Source: Conidiobolus incongruus B7586 | Taxonomy: Eukaryota; Entomophthoromycota; Entomophthoromycetes; Entomophthorales; Conidiobolaceae | Assembly (NCBI GenBank): GCA_000697335.1 | Contig: JNEM01009239.1 | Span: 1 to 14,502, forward strand | Length of the DNA stretch: 14,502 bases | Direction: 5' to 3' | Shown here: positions 1 through 9,129 of the stretch, one piece after another | Numbering within the stretch: the stretch's first letter is position 1 | Layout of the letters: every line of letters begins with the position of its first letter | Notes under the pieces: generated by a model | Seen by the model: the letters and a program-made list of their open reading frames with translations, nothing else | Databases searched by the model: none | What the model was told of the DNA's origin: nothing | Made by a program: the position numbers and the translations under genes

Positions 1-120
1 AAATAAAAACTTATATAAAAAATAATTAATATATTTTAAAATATTAAAAAATTTCTAAAAATATGGCTATATAATAATATATTATTATAATAATTCATAA
101 TCCTAGCTTTTTGTTTTTAT

Positions 121-292
121 TTATATCAATATACCAGATATAATGGTAATTTATCCACCATTATTATATTTTATAATTTAATATTTATATTATTAATGTT
201 ATATTATATAACAATATTAGCTATTATAATAACTATTATAATCAGATATTAAATAAGTATATTGATATATTTAATTAATAAAATTACCATTA
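121..292. repeat. Two crossing 12-bp inverted repeats
   Basis: The word atatcaatatac (123-134) recurs as its exact reverse complement at 257-268, and taatggtaattt (141-152) recurs as its exact reverse complement at 281-292. The order is X, Y, X', Y', so the pairs cross and cannot form a single simple hairpin. The words are A+T-rich, which raises the chance of coincidence, but two exact 12-bp pairs with the same order and similar spacing is notable. They could be remains of transposon ends; no coding sequence lies between them. Confidence 0.45.
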
Positions 293-632
293 AAATAAGT
301 TTTTATTTTAACTATATCAAATTTAATACTAATTATTATTGAAATTAGAAATATTTTTCTAATTAACTCAATAACCTAGTAAGTTAAATCAATGATAAAC
401 CAGACGGATTTTAAAAACTTAATAAATTATCATTTGCTCTATATATAACACAATATGCTTAATAAGATATTAATTATAGGATTTAATTTTAAGATATTAA
501 TTCGAAATCAAGGATACAAATGGAATTAAACAAATAAAGGATTGAGTTCCTTAATCATGAGTTATAACCTTAGCTGCCTTTGCAATGGAAACCTAGAACA
601 ATATCATAAAAGTATCAGAGCTTATTAGCTCA

Positions 633-699
633 GTAATTCAATAATTCAATAATTTAATAGTTTAATAATTCACCAATTCATTAGTTTAATAGTTCAATA
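633..699. repeat. Degenerate 8-9 bp minisatellite
   Basis: Variants of the unit aataattca are arranged head to tail (gtaattca, ataattca, ataatttaatag, tttaataattca, ccaattca, tttaatagttca). Units differ in length and sequence, so the array is old. No function is apparent. Confidence 0.5.
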
Positions 700-1622
700 C
701 TATTTCTCAATAGAACTATTAGAATTAAGCATCTAATATTTCGTTTTTAAATAAACTAATAAGGATAAGAATAAGAATAATCATTTAGAATAAAGGTTAT
801 TATATAGTTTTAATAACTTAGAATTAAGGGAAGGTCAATTACAAGGTAATTATATAATACTTCATAGTTTAGTTTGGTGATTTAAAACAGAATTACTTAT
901 TTAAATCAAATAGTTCATGAAAATTTTAAAGTCAGTTAATTAATTTAAAATATAAATGATATAATATTATCAAAATTTAAAATTATTATTATTGAATTAT
1001 TAATATTAATATTATTATTAAGCCAACAATAGTGATTTTAGAAAATAAATTATTAATAAATAATAATTAATAAAGATAATGATAAAATTTATATTATATA
1101 AATTATAATAAAATAAAATTAATAAATAAAAATATTTATTAAGATATTCTTATAAGTGTTTTATATTGCAATTAAGCTATATTAATTTAGCTCTATATTT
1201 TATAAGTAAAATAATTTAGATAAATAACTAGTTATATTTTTTAATTAATAGATAAGATGATATTTTGATATCAATATATATTAAATAAATTTTATTATAA
1301 AATTGATATTTTAATATTTATTATTTATTAAATAAAATTAAAAAAATAAATGTTAGATATATAAAAATTAATAGTTAGTAAAATATAAGTAATAAAAATA
1401 ATTTTTTTTGATAATATTTGGATTTTTTATTCATCTTAAGTAATATTATATCATCTTTTAAATAATTGAATTTATTTATAATAATTGTCTAATATATTGC
1501 AATTAAAGTATTTTTTATATTTAATTTTAAAATTATAATTTTTTTATTTAATTTGAAAATTATTTAAATTAAGAATTAATCATTTTATAAGTAAATATAA
1601 TTTCAAATATTTTAATAAAAAT

Positions 1623-2613
1623 GAGATATTCAGCTATCTAATAATTTCAATAAATATGACACTGGTAAACCTATATATAACATTTTATCTTAAATACTAG
1701 AATGCTTTTTGGAATAAGTGAATAGGACTTATGATTTTATTAAAAGACAGTTAAATAATTGATCATTATCATCAATATCATATATAAACATATTTCCTCT
1801 ATAATGTTATATATTACTTATTAAAAATAACAACTATTAATTGATATGTAAATTCATTGAAAGTTCGATTCCTAAATATATAATTTCAGTTTATTTATCA
1901 ATGATTTATAGAATTGCGAAAGTGTCAATTTAATATTAATGCCCTTAATTGTCTTTAATATGTAATCAACAAATTTGTGACAACTGAATAAAAATCATAT
2001 TAAATATATTCCCTTACATTATATAATACCTGCCACTTTAATTTTTCTGCTTAAATTTAATTTTAATGATTTGCTACAAAAAATAACGATGATTTATATA
2101 ATATATAATATATATTAATTATTATTAAAATAAATAATTTCCTTTTTAATATTTATGAGTAAGCACCTTCAAAAAAATTAAATACAGTCAGAGTATATTA
2201 TGATAGTTAATAATCATATCATTGAATCGTTGTTTTCTCTATATGAAAATAAAATAGAAAAAATATAATCTATTCCAATCATGATTATATGCAATGCTTA
2301 CTTTTCAAATCATCAAACCTTATACTTTTTTATCAAAAATGGCATAAAATCAGCAATTGAAATTTAATTAGGCACTTTAAGATAAATTTTCACATTAACT
2401 ATCTCAAATTTGTAATTTGGAAATAACTGTTACTTTCAAAAATATATAAAAAAATAATTAAATTCAAATTTAAAACCAGATTACAAATTATAAATAATTG
2501 AACTTTTTGAAATATTGATTATGGAATTAAATAAAATGAAATTCATCTAATTCAAATCATTATATTATATACACATATTGTGTGAATATATATATTTAAT
2601 ATTGATATATTTA
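1623..2613 (+). pseudogene. Decayed piggyBac transposase relic
   Basis: No intact frame exists, but two blocks translate to recognisable piggyBac (DDE_Tnp_1_7) segments in the right order. Block 1 (1623-1784) starts EIFSYLIISINMTLVNL and ends HYHQYHI. This follows the family pattern EIF-x-YL-x-I-x-I-x-M-x-L up to the Y-x2-HI motif; it has stops at 1698, 1719 and 1752. Block 2 (2269-2382, a different frame) reads ICNAYFS followed by IKNGIKSA and GTLR, matching the family's DN(F/Y)FxS...L...GI...GT(V/I/L)R region around the second catalytic Asp. The same frame continues to YYIHILCEYI (2563-2592), where the YN-x3-G-VD motif of the third Asp is expected, 99 codons after the DN position, close to the roughly 100 known for piggyBac. 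The catalytic residues themselves are lost. The frame change between blocks and the many stops show it is long dead. No ends of the parent element were located. Assignment rests on motif order and spacing recalled from the family, so confidence is moderate. Confidence 0.6.
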
Positions 2614-3570
2614 TTCAAATTTAATAACTTATAAATTTTTGTTTAGAAAATTACTTTGAATATTTCTTATGTATAATTTGACAAATCATTCTTAGTGGAT
2701 TATAAATCTATATATATCGACAGTATAGAATAAAAATATTATTATCAAACACTTTCTTATAAAAAATATAGCGCTTTGATTTTCAAGTTATTAAATAACT
2801 TCTACTATATCAATCTCGATTTACTTAAATATATTTTTAATTTTCTTATATAATTAAAATTGCAAGAATATTATTATACTTAATTTTTAACAATTCATTA
2901 TTGGATTTGTGTATTTAGTCAATAATAGAAATGTTATTTATGTATATTAGTATTTAATATCAATTTGAGTAATATGATAATTATCATTAAAATTTAGTGA
3001 TATTTATTGCAAAGAATAATTTTAATATAATTTATTTTATTGATACTCTCAAGTTTATTAACTTATATTAAACAAATTTGTTACAAGTTAAAATATTAGA
3101 AGTAGCATTATTCAAACTTTTTTAATATTTTTACTTCATTCCAACAATTAGGAGTTTTAATAGCTAATATAAATAGTAAAACTGTGAAATTGTTATTTAC
3201 TTCAAAATAAAAAATATTTCAGATACATACCAAATTAATCAAACTGTTTATCTAATCTTGGACATATATTATTGTTAAGTAATAATGTAATATGAGAATC
3301 CTGAGGAGATATTTTGAAATTAACTCAATTGTTTCAAATTAAATCATCATTTGCAGGGAACCATACTTAAGGGTTTTGTGATTAATTCGTATCACTTGAA
3401 AATTAGTCGTGCAATTTAATAGTAATCTGAAATCACCAATTTAACTTATATTTTCCAGTATTGAGGTTTAGAGTAGTAAAAGGAGCTAAATTTTCCTCAT
3501 AGTTATTTATAGATTTCAATAATTATATTAATGTAATAAAATATGAACAATGACAATTATATTTTTTTAA
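2614..3570. other. Gene-free region with coding-like debris
   Basis: Mostly A+T-rich and featureless. The part at about 3235-3510 is less A+T-rich. On the minus strand it shows short coding-like runs (one containing YEENLAPFTTLNLNTG within about 3435-3500, one containing ICPRLDKQFD within about 3240-3325), separated by stops and splice-like words such as GTATGT and TTTCAG. I could not assemble a convincing gene or recognise a family. It may be the eroded remains of an old gene lying tail-to-head with the ammonium transporter. Confidence 0.35.
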
Positions 3571-3572
3571 AA

Positions 3573-3578
3573 TTTATT
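3573..3578 (-). terminator. Poly(A) signal of ammonium transporter
   Basis: The plus-strand word tttatt is AATAAA on the minus strand, about 117 nt beyond the transporter stop codon. It is the first canonical signal after the stop. Because the DNA is so A+T-rich, coincidence cannot be excluded. Confidence 0.45.
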
Positions 3579-3694
3579 TGGGAAAGATAAGAATTAAAAT
3601 GAATTAATATTAATATTAATATACAATGCAAGATTGTAAATTCTTCAAATTGATTAAATAAATTACAGGGTATTAAAATTGATTAATTATCCAA

Positions 3695-5005
3695 TTAAAC
3701 GACTATTTTTTCATCATTTTGAGATGAATTGGATCCTGATCCAACTTGCAATACAGGTGGATAAGCCTCCATACCTAACTCGGCTAAATCCAACCCAAGG
3801 TTCTCTTTATGGTCGTTAACTCGAATTTTGAGCCCTGGAACAAAGTCCATGATGGTCAGAATAATAAAGGTCATGATTGAGGACCAAGCACCAGCTGCGC
3901 ACACGTCTGCTAATTGATAGAGCACCTGCATCCAGTTACCATCAACCCAACCTCCAGCAATCTTAAGTTCAGGATCTAAGGCGGCGACTTTAGCACTGGC
4001 AAAGACACCTGTCAAAAGAGAACCAACGATACCTCCAACTCCATGGACTGCAAAAACATCCAAGGCGTCGTCATAGTGCATCCATTGCTTGAAGCGAACT
4101 GAAAAGTTACAGACAATGGCACCAGCAACACCTAATACTAAGCTAGCCCAAGCTTCGACATAACCTGCAGCAGGGGTGATTGCAACAAGACCTGCAACAG
4201 CTCCAGAGCAGAAGCCCAAAGCGGAGTATTTTTTCTCTACTAATATATAATCCATTAGCATCCAGGTCAAACCACCAGCAGAAGCGGCCAGGTTGGTTGA
4301 GATGACAGAGTAGGCAGCGCGAGTGTTGGCAGCAAGAGCGGAGCCACCATTGAAGCCGAACCATCCAAACCAAAGTAAGGAAGTACCAAGCATGACGTTG
4401 GACATATTGTGGGGTTTGAACTCAGAAACACCATGTCCACTTCTTACACCAAGCTTAATAGAATAAATTAAAGCTGCGAAACCAGAAGTGATATGAACAG
4501 GAGTACCACCGGCATAATCTAGAACACCCAACTTGGTGCCCCAGCCATTGGGATTCCAAGTCCAGTAAGCAACAAAGTTATATACAACCAAACTCCATAA
4601 GAGAACAAAGACCATAGAGGGCAAGAGTCTACCACGTTCAGCAGCAGCACCTACAGCCAATGCAGGTGTAATAGCAGCAAATGTGAATTGGTACAACATA
4701 TGTAGGTAGTCAGCAATAGAAGCAGAACCAACACTTGGCTCGCCACTGAGGCCAACAAGAGCAGCATTATGAAAAGTACCAATGAAAGGACCACCATGGG
4801 TAGAAAAAGTGAAACTATATCCTACCAAGAACCATTCGATTGCAACAATTGCGATTGAAACACAACAAATAGTAATAAGAGATAAGGCATTTTTTGATTG
4901 AGCCATTCCGCTATAGAAATAACCGAGACCAGGGATCATTAAGAAGACGAGAGCTGTACTAGTCAAAATCCAAGCAGCATCACCATGATTGAATTCACCA
5001 GCCAT
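3695..5005 (-). CDS. Ammonium transporter, fungal Mep2/Amt type
   Basis: This 436-residue polytopic membrane protein of the Amt/Mep/Rh family moves ammonium across the plasma membrane. About eleven hydrophobic spans run from residue 12 to 389, followed by a 47-residue cytosolic tail. The family signature DYAGGTPVHITSG lies at 163-175, with the conserved Asp163 and the first twin His (His171). The second twin His is His321 in VFAVHGVGG. Phe-rich pore elements appear at YQFTFA (105-110) and WFGWFGFNGGSA (212-223). Retaining both His residues places it with Mep2-like rather than Mep1/3-like proteins, which have Glu at the first site. The tail keeps LGLDLAELGMEAYP (403-416), the helix that couples subunits, and ends in a short Ser/Asn-rich segment, shorter than in yeast Mep2 (499 aa). 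The ATG sits in a good context (aaaATGGCT), there are no upstream ATGs in the predicted leader, and no intron is needed. Base composition is strikingly richer in G+C than the surroundings (35 of 60 bases from 4261), which suggests codon bias in a well-expressed gene. A GATA-site cluster upstream suggests nitrogen control. Confidence 0.97.
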   Translation of the reverse strand: MAGEFNHGDAAWILTSTALVFLMIPGLGYFYSGMAQSKNALSLITICCVSIAIVAIEWFLVGYSFTFSTHGGPFIGTFHNAALVGLSGEPSVGSASIADYLHMLYQFTFAAITPALAVGAAAERGRLLPSMVFVLLWSLVVYNFVAYWTWNPNGWGTKLGVLDYAGGTPVHITSGFAALIYSIKLGVRSGHGVSEFKPHNMSNVMLGTSLLWFGWFGFNGGSALAANTRAAYSVISTNLAASAGGLTWMLMDYILVEKKYSALGFCSGAVAGLVAITPAAGYVEAWASLVLGVAGAIVCNFSVRFKQWMHYDDALDVFAVHGVGGIVGSLLTGVFASAKVAALDPELKIAGGWVDGNWMQVLYQLADVCAAGAWSSIMTFIILTIMDFVPGLKIRVNDHKENLGLDLAELGMEAYPPVLQVGSGSNSSQNDEKIVV

Positions 5006-5050
5006 TTTGATTTAAAATGATTGAAATGAAAAACTTGCAAAATTAAACAC

Positions 5051-5065
5051 TTAGCAAATTGCTAA
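5051..5065 (-). promoter_or_regulatory. Palindrome in transporter leader
   Basis: TTAGCAA-A-TTGCTAA is a perfect 7-bp inverted repeat about a single base, 46-60 bp upstream of the transporter ATG and inside the predicted 5' leader. It could be a dimeric protein-binding site or a small RNA hairpin (six pairs with a three-base loop). No factor can be named. Confidence 0.35.
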
Positions 5066-5112
5066 ATATTAAATATCAAAAATTTGAATTGAAATTGATA
5101 GAAACAAGCTGG

Positions 5113-5120
5113 TTTTTATA
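5113..5120 (-). promoter_or_regulatory. TATA box of ammonium transporter
   Basis: The minus strand reads CCATATAAAAACC; TATAAAAA occupies this interval, 108 bp upstream of the ATG. Flanking G/C bases make it stand out from the local A/T background. A start site about 30 bp downstream would give a leader of roughly 80 nt with no upstream ATG. Confidence 0.6.
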
Positions 5121-5264
5121 TGGAGCAAATTGTAAAAGGAATGTTTATTAGATGCGGAATATAAACTGTTGTTAATTTCAGACACTAATTGGATTGTTCC
5201 AATAGCGATAGCTTAGGGTTGATACATGAATGAAATCAGCTTAATCAAACCTTAGGAATTTATT

Positions 5265-5309
5265 CTTATCTTCTTTTGATAAGCTAATTTTGGCAAGTGT
5301 ACAGATAAG
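5265..5309. promoter_or_regulatory. GATA-factor site cluster upstream of transporter
   Basis: Three full GATAAG hexamers fall within 45 bp: one on the minus strand (CTTATC, 5265-5270) and two on the plus strand (5278-5283 and 5304-5309). The first two form an inverted pair with a 7-bp spacer. They lie about 145-196 bp upstream of the TATA box. A further CTTATC is at 5542-5547. In fungi, GATA zinc-finger activators (Gln3/AreA type) switch on ammonium permease genes under nitrogen limitation through paired GATAAG sites. Regulation of this gene by such a factor is therefore a reasonable inference, not shown by sequence alone. Confidence 0.6.
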
Positions 5310-8249
5310 ATCCCCTTGTCAACCCAATAATATGGCAAAGTTTTGCATTTCACGTGTGATTGTAAATTTGTAAATTAATTTTTTTGAAGGTTTAATAGGC
5401 TAATTCCTTGCATTATTCCTAAAATGTTATCATGCTAATATAGTGCAATGATATATTATCCATTATGCTTGTAATAAGCACTTTGAATTAATCAAAACTT
5501 GTCAAGATTACTAACTTTACGAACCAATGTCAAGGCATTTTCTTATCTCAATTAACAAATCGGTAATTAATCAATTTAAAATCATATTAAAAGATTAAGG
5601 GAACTGAGTAAATAATATGGAGATAGGATAAATTACTAAATATAATTTTATTCAGGTATTTAAGGGATGATGATTGAAAAATAATAATCAATTTTGTCAG
5701 ATGATAAAGAGTGCTCTGTTTTCGAAGTGTATATGATCAGTGTCTTTACCAGAAAATTGATTCAATTTATCTAGTCTAATTCGGATCAGAACGGATCTTC
5801 GTATCTTTTTTTTATTTAAAACGAAATACCTTAATAATTAATTAAAAAAAATTGAAAAATAAATTCAAAAAACTTTCCATTTGCCATAAATTAATTTTAT
5901 AAAGTGAATAATATAATTATGTAATCATAGTTTTTACCTTATTTGAAATGATAATCATAATTTAGTATAAATTTTGTTATTTTTGAATTTTACTAAATTA
6001 GATATTAATTCATTATTGGATATTAGACATATGATTATAAAAATAATAATTAATTAATTTGTAAAAAATTAAGTTTTTAATCAACTTCAAATATAAATTT
6101 TAAGTTAACATTTATTTGTAAGATACTTAACTATCCAAGTTAGAAAAAGATTTTGATATTAATATTATTTTCACAGCTTATAAATGTTTAATATATGGCA
6201 TTTATTTCTTGCATAGAAATTTATTTTTATTTATCATTTTGCACTAAATTTTCGCAGTGATTAAAAGTGATGAAAAATGAATTATATGTAAGATTTGATA
6301 GTTTATTGTTTATATTTGTTGTAGTTTTTGAAAGATTTACACTCCTTTTAGGATTAATAGCAACTAAACTCTGATATGAATATTTTAATTTAATAAATTT
6401 TTATGTCTAATAAGTGATAAATTGAAATTGATACTTATTAACTAGCATACTTTAAAAATTTACTGGAAAAATGACTTGATAATTCAAATTGTTATCTTTA
6501 ATAGTCCAATGTCAATGTCATTAGATATTTGACTAATTCACAGACATTGTTCTAATAATATAAATAAAAATGATTGATATATGTAAAACACACTATAGAT
6601 TGATTATTAACACATTTTTCAAATTAAAATTTATATACAACCTCAAACTATAACACCTTAATATTTTCTAATTAAGAAATCAATAATCTAGAATTTGTAA
6701 TAAAATATTTGTATTAATATTCTTAAAATAGTTAATCTTATCTATTAAGTAAACAAATTTTTATAATCATTTTTATAAAATTATAAATTTTTAAAAAATG
6801 ATATATATATATATATCATTTTTTATTATAAATTGTGATATTTTAAATAAATATTAAAATTCATTATGATATTATAATTTATTTAAAATATTATATATCA
6901 TATTAAGTTAAAATATTAAGTCCATCATTAATTATAATATGATAATTTTATGAACGTTAAATTTTCAAACTAATAATCCTTAATTAACTTTAATTATAAT
7001 TATTACAATATTAAGGGATATTAAACTAAACTATTTTATAGTGTATTTTACTTAAAATTAATCCAATTATTGTTTAATAAAATTTTAAATAATAATAATA
7101 ATAGTAATTAATATTAATATATATTAAATATTTAAAATTGAAATAAAAATTTGAAAAAAGTGTATGTAACTGAATAATTAATATTTTCAGAGGTGTATAA
7201 AATGAAAATATTTGTAATGATTTATTTTGATTTAATATCCATTTATATTATATAGTTCATGATTAAAATTTATTCCTTTCATTCAATTATGTAATAATAT
7301 TTCAACTTTTATGATTGAATATATACATATAATTTAAGTTGGAAAAATTAAATATTATATATGATGATACATACTTTTTTATCATTGATAATATAATAAT
7401 ATTCTTAAATTTATCTTTGAGTATTAATACAATATATGACATTGAATTATTTATTTACTCTGATTATTCAATATCGAATTATAAAATTTAAAATATTATT
7501 TTTTTTATTAATATCAATATTTGACCATTTATTTTCACATTAATAAATTAATAATAATCTCTTTTTGCAAGTATTGAAATTAAGCTATATTTTTCTATTT
7601 AAATTGAATTATGCAATTTTTATGCATTTTTCAGTTATTTGAAAAATTTATTTCAAATAATTTTACAGCAATAGTTTTTGAATCTTGTCCAAACATCGTA
7701 TCATAAGTTTCTAAATTCATTTTACATTGAAACTCATATTATATTTTTTTAAATGCTTAAAAATATTTTTTTTCTATTTCAAGTAAAAATTAGTTTACTG
7801 TGCATAATATATTATTAACCGATATAGATAATGGAAATACTTAGCAATAGGAAGTAAGATAATTAACGATTGATAATATTATAATAAAATCATATAAAAA
7901 TAATCAATTAAAAAATTTTACAAAATATAGAGACATTACAATATAATGATATATTTAAAATGAGTAAAATTGATATAATAGAATTAATAATGATAGTTTA
8001 AATATATAAAATTAGTATCTAATTTGTAGAATAAAATTTTAAAAAAATTAATCCAATAAATTTAATTTGATATCAGAACTATTTTCCTACAGTATTTTAA
8101 ATCAATATCAATTATTAGGACGCGTCTATATTTGTAATATGAAACCAATTTTTAAATTACAAAGCTAATTTATTCATTGTAAAAATGATCTATAAATACT
8201 GAAAATATTTAATGTTAAATAAAATAAATCGTTATTTTTTTGTGAAAAT
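5310..8249. other. Long A+T-rich gene-free region
   Basis: The first 500 bp (to about 5810) may include further upstream control sequence of the transporter, with extra GATA words at 5542-5547, about 5623 and 5628. From there to 8249 I see no gene. Stop codons fall in all frames, homopolymers and TA runs abound, and the longest open stretches (for example about 57 codons on the minus strand at 6230-6400, without an ATG) are no longer than expected by chance in DNA this rich in A and T. A perfect palindrome at 6792-6825 is listed separately. Confidence 0.6.
6792..6825. repeat. 34-bp perfect palindrome around (AT)n
   Basis: T-A6-TG-(AT)n-CA-T6-A is self-complementary over 34 bases with no mismatch. 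It could extrude as a cruciform. It is not next to a gene, and A/T palindromes grow easily by slippage, so no role is claimed. Confidence 0.7.
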
Positions 8250-8255
8250 TTTATT
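8250..8255 (-). terminator. Possible poly(A) signal of short frame
   Basis: AATAAA on the minus strand, 31 nt past the stop codon of the doubtful frame at 8287-8490. It is meaningful only if that frame is a gene; the motif is common by chance here. Confidence 0.2.
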
Positions 8256-8286
8256 ATATATTAAATTTTTTTTTCTTATATATGAG

Positions 8287-8490
8287 CTAAATTTTAGAAC
8301 TTTTTAATATATTATTTTTCTTTTTGATATTTAGATTGAAAATTAAATTTTTAAAGTAAACTTTTTTAAATTTTTTCTTCCAATCATTATTCCATATCTG
8401 ATAATGATAGTATGGCGTATTTGAAAATTCCATAACATAGATGTTAGGATGAGGACACGGAAAATCATAGAAATATGTCATATAATACAT
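8287..8490 (-). CDS. Doubtful 67-aa protein, unknown
   Basis: An ATG-started frame encodes a Tyr/Asn/Lys-rich product. Its first half is coding-like (YDFPCPHPNIYVMEFSN at residues 8-24, then an aromatic-rich stretch and WNNDWKKKFKK); the second half is low-complexity Lys/Asn/Ile of the kind any A+T-rich frame gives. I recognise no family, signal peptide or membrane span. In its favour are a TATA-like TATAAATA 41 bp upstream of the ATG (8531-8538 on the plus strand), a poly(A) signal just downstream and less extreme base composition in 8380-8480. Against it are its length, near the chance limit, and the weak second half. It could be the last exon or a fragment of an eroded gene also represented by 8643-8891. 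Confidence 0.25.
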   Translation of the reverse strand: MYYMTYFYDFPCPHPNIYVMEFSNTPYYHYQIWNNDWKKKFKKVYFKNLIFNLNIKKKNNILKSSKI

Positions 8491-8530
8491 TTTGAAAAAA
8501 AATGAAATATATTAGTAGATGATGATGGTG

Positions 8531-8538
8531 TATTTATA
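8531..8538 (-). promoter_or_regulatory. TATA-like box before short frame
   Basis: TATAAATA on the minus strand, 41 bp before the ATG at 8490. The implied leader is only about 10-20 nt, shorter than for the two clear genes in the window, where the TATA-to-ATG distance is about 105-110 bp. This mismatch weakens the case. Confidence 0.25.
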
Positions 8539-8642
8539 GTATTTGAAGTTAACTGTTTTAAATCTTATTATGTTTAAAACGGGGGTTATTATTTTAAAAT
8601 GATTGTTTCTTTAATTCACTATTATTCATGAAAAAGTTTCTT

Positions 8643-8897
8643 TCAGATTTTATTTAGTAAAGTTTTATACTCAGAATCAAATAATATTGAATATATAATA
8701 TTAAAAAAATTTGAGTTAAATGGCATATGTAGAATGATGTCGTATGTATTCAATGAAATTTTGATTGTATAAATTATGATTTTTTTATTAGATAGTATGT
8801 TGTCATATTCATTCTTTAATAAAACGCTACCCTTAAACTCTCTGATGTAAGTGTTATTATAATATGTAAGATGATGTTGTTTGTTGTGCAAAATTTC
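8643..8897 (-). pseudogene. Open fragment without ATG, unknown
   Basis: The frame is open from just after a TGA ending at 8898 to a stop at 8643, about 84 codons, with no usable ATG near its upstream end; the first Met lies far inside. The middle part (REFKGSVLLKNEYDNILSNKK) reads more like real protein than the surrounding low-complexity DNA, and its base composition is less extreme. No family was recognised. No convincing 3' splice site precedes it, so I treat it as a fragment of an eroded gene, possibly the same as 8287-8490, or as chance. Confidence 0.25.
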
Positions 8898-8979
8898 AGA
8901 TCATATAAAAATGTGCACACTTCATGATATATTTAAATTATTAATTAAAATTCAAAGTATATCAGTGTATAATGTTTAA

Positions 8980-9018
8980 CCCTTTAGGTACAGCATAAAC
9001 ATGGGATATTATTATCCG
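8980..9018 (+). repeat. Left terminal inverted repeat of piggyBac element
   Basis: The outer block CCCTTTAGGTAC directly follows the TTAA. Twenty-one bases in from the element edge lies the inner block ATGGGATATTATTATCC (9001-9017), an imperfect palindrome. Both blocks have counterparts at the right end, where the spacing is 24 bases. Differences from the right end are mostly T where the right has G or C, in line with A+T-ward decay. Confidence 0.82.
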
Positions 9019-9104
9019 ATAATTACCATTTATTTATTGGTAGATTTCTTAGTTAATGTTAATCATTGGATGAAGGTGATCGTTTAATGATTGGCTAGAA
9101 GCAA

Positions 9105-9124
9105 ATGGGATACGTAAATCCCAT
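9105..9124. repeat. Subterminal palindrome in left arm
   Basis: ATGGGAT-acgtaa-ATCCCAT is a 7-bp inverted repeat about 125 bp inside the left end. Its ATGGGATA core repeats the inner block of the terminal repeat (9001-9008), and TGGGATAC-N5-TCCCATC also occurs with the same spacing near the right end (12797-12816). Repeated subterminal words of this type are candidate transposase binding sites. No matching third copy was seen at the equivalent distance inside the right end. Confidence 0.65.
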
Positions 9125-9129
9125 CTTTA

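Larger units (their letters stand above)
1..1622. other. A+T-rich gene-free region
   Basis: No reading frame with coding character was found on either strand. The stretch holds a crossing inverted-repeat pair at 121-292, a less A+T-rich island at about 380-620 and a degenerate minisatellite at 633-699. The rest (about 700-1622) is near-pure A/T with homopolymer and dinucleotide drift in which I see nothing. The island contains a TATA-like word (ctatatata, about 440-448) and an AATAAA about 85 bp further on, so an old promoter or LTR fossil is possible, but no ends or target duplication could be found. Confidence 0.6.

Noticed and set aside
1863-1872. gttcgattcc, resembling a tRNA B box
   Set aside because: No A box, acceptor stem or anticodon arm can be built upstream, and the word falls within the decayed transposase region.
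4143-4373. 76-codon minus-strand frame inside the transporter
   Set aside because: A Cys/Trp-rich shadow of the transporter in another frame, with no independent support.
6230-6400. 57-codon minus-strand open stretch
   Set aside because: No ATG, and several such stretches are expected by chance in a window this rich in A and T.
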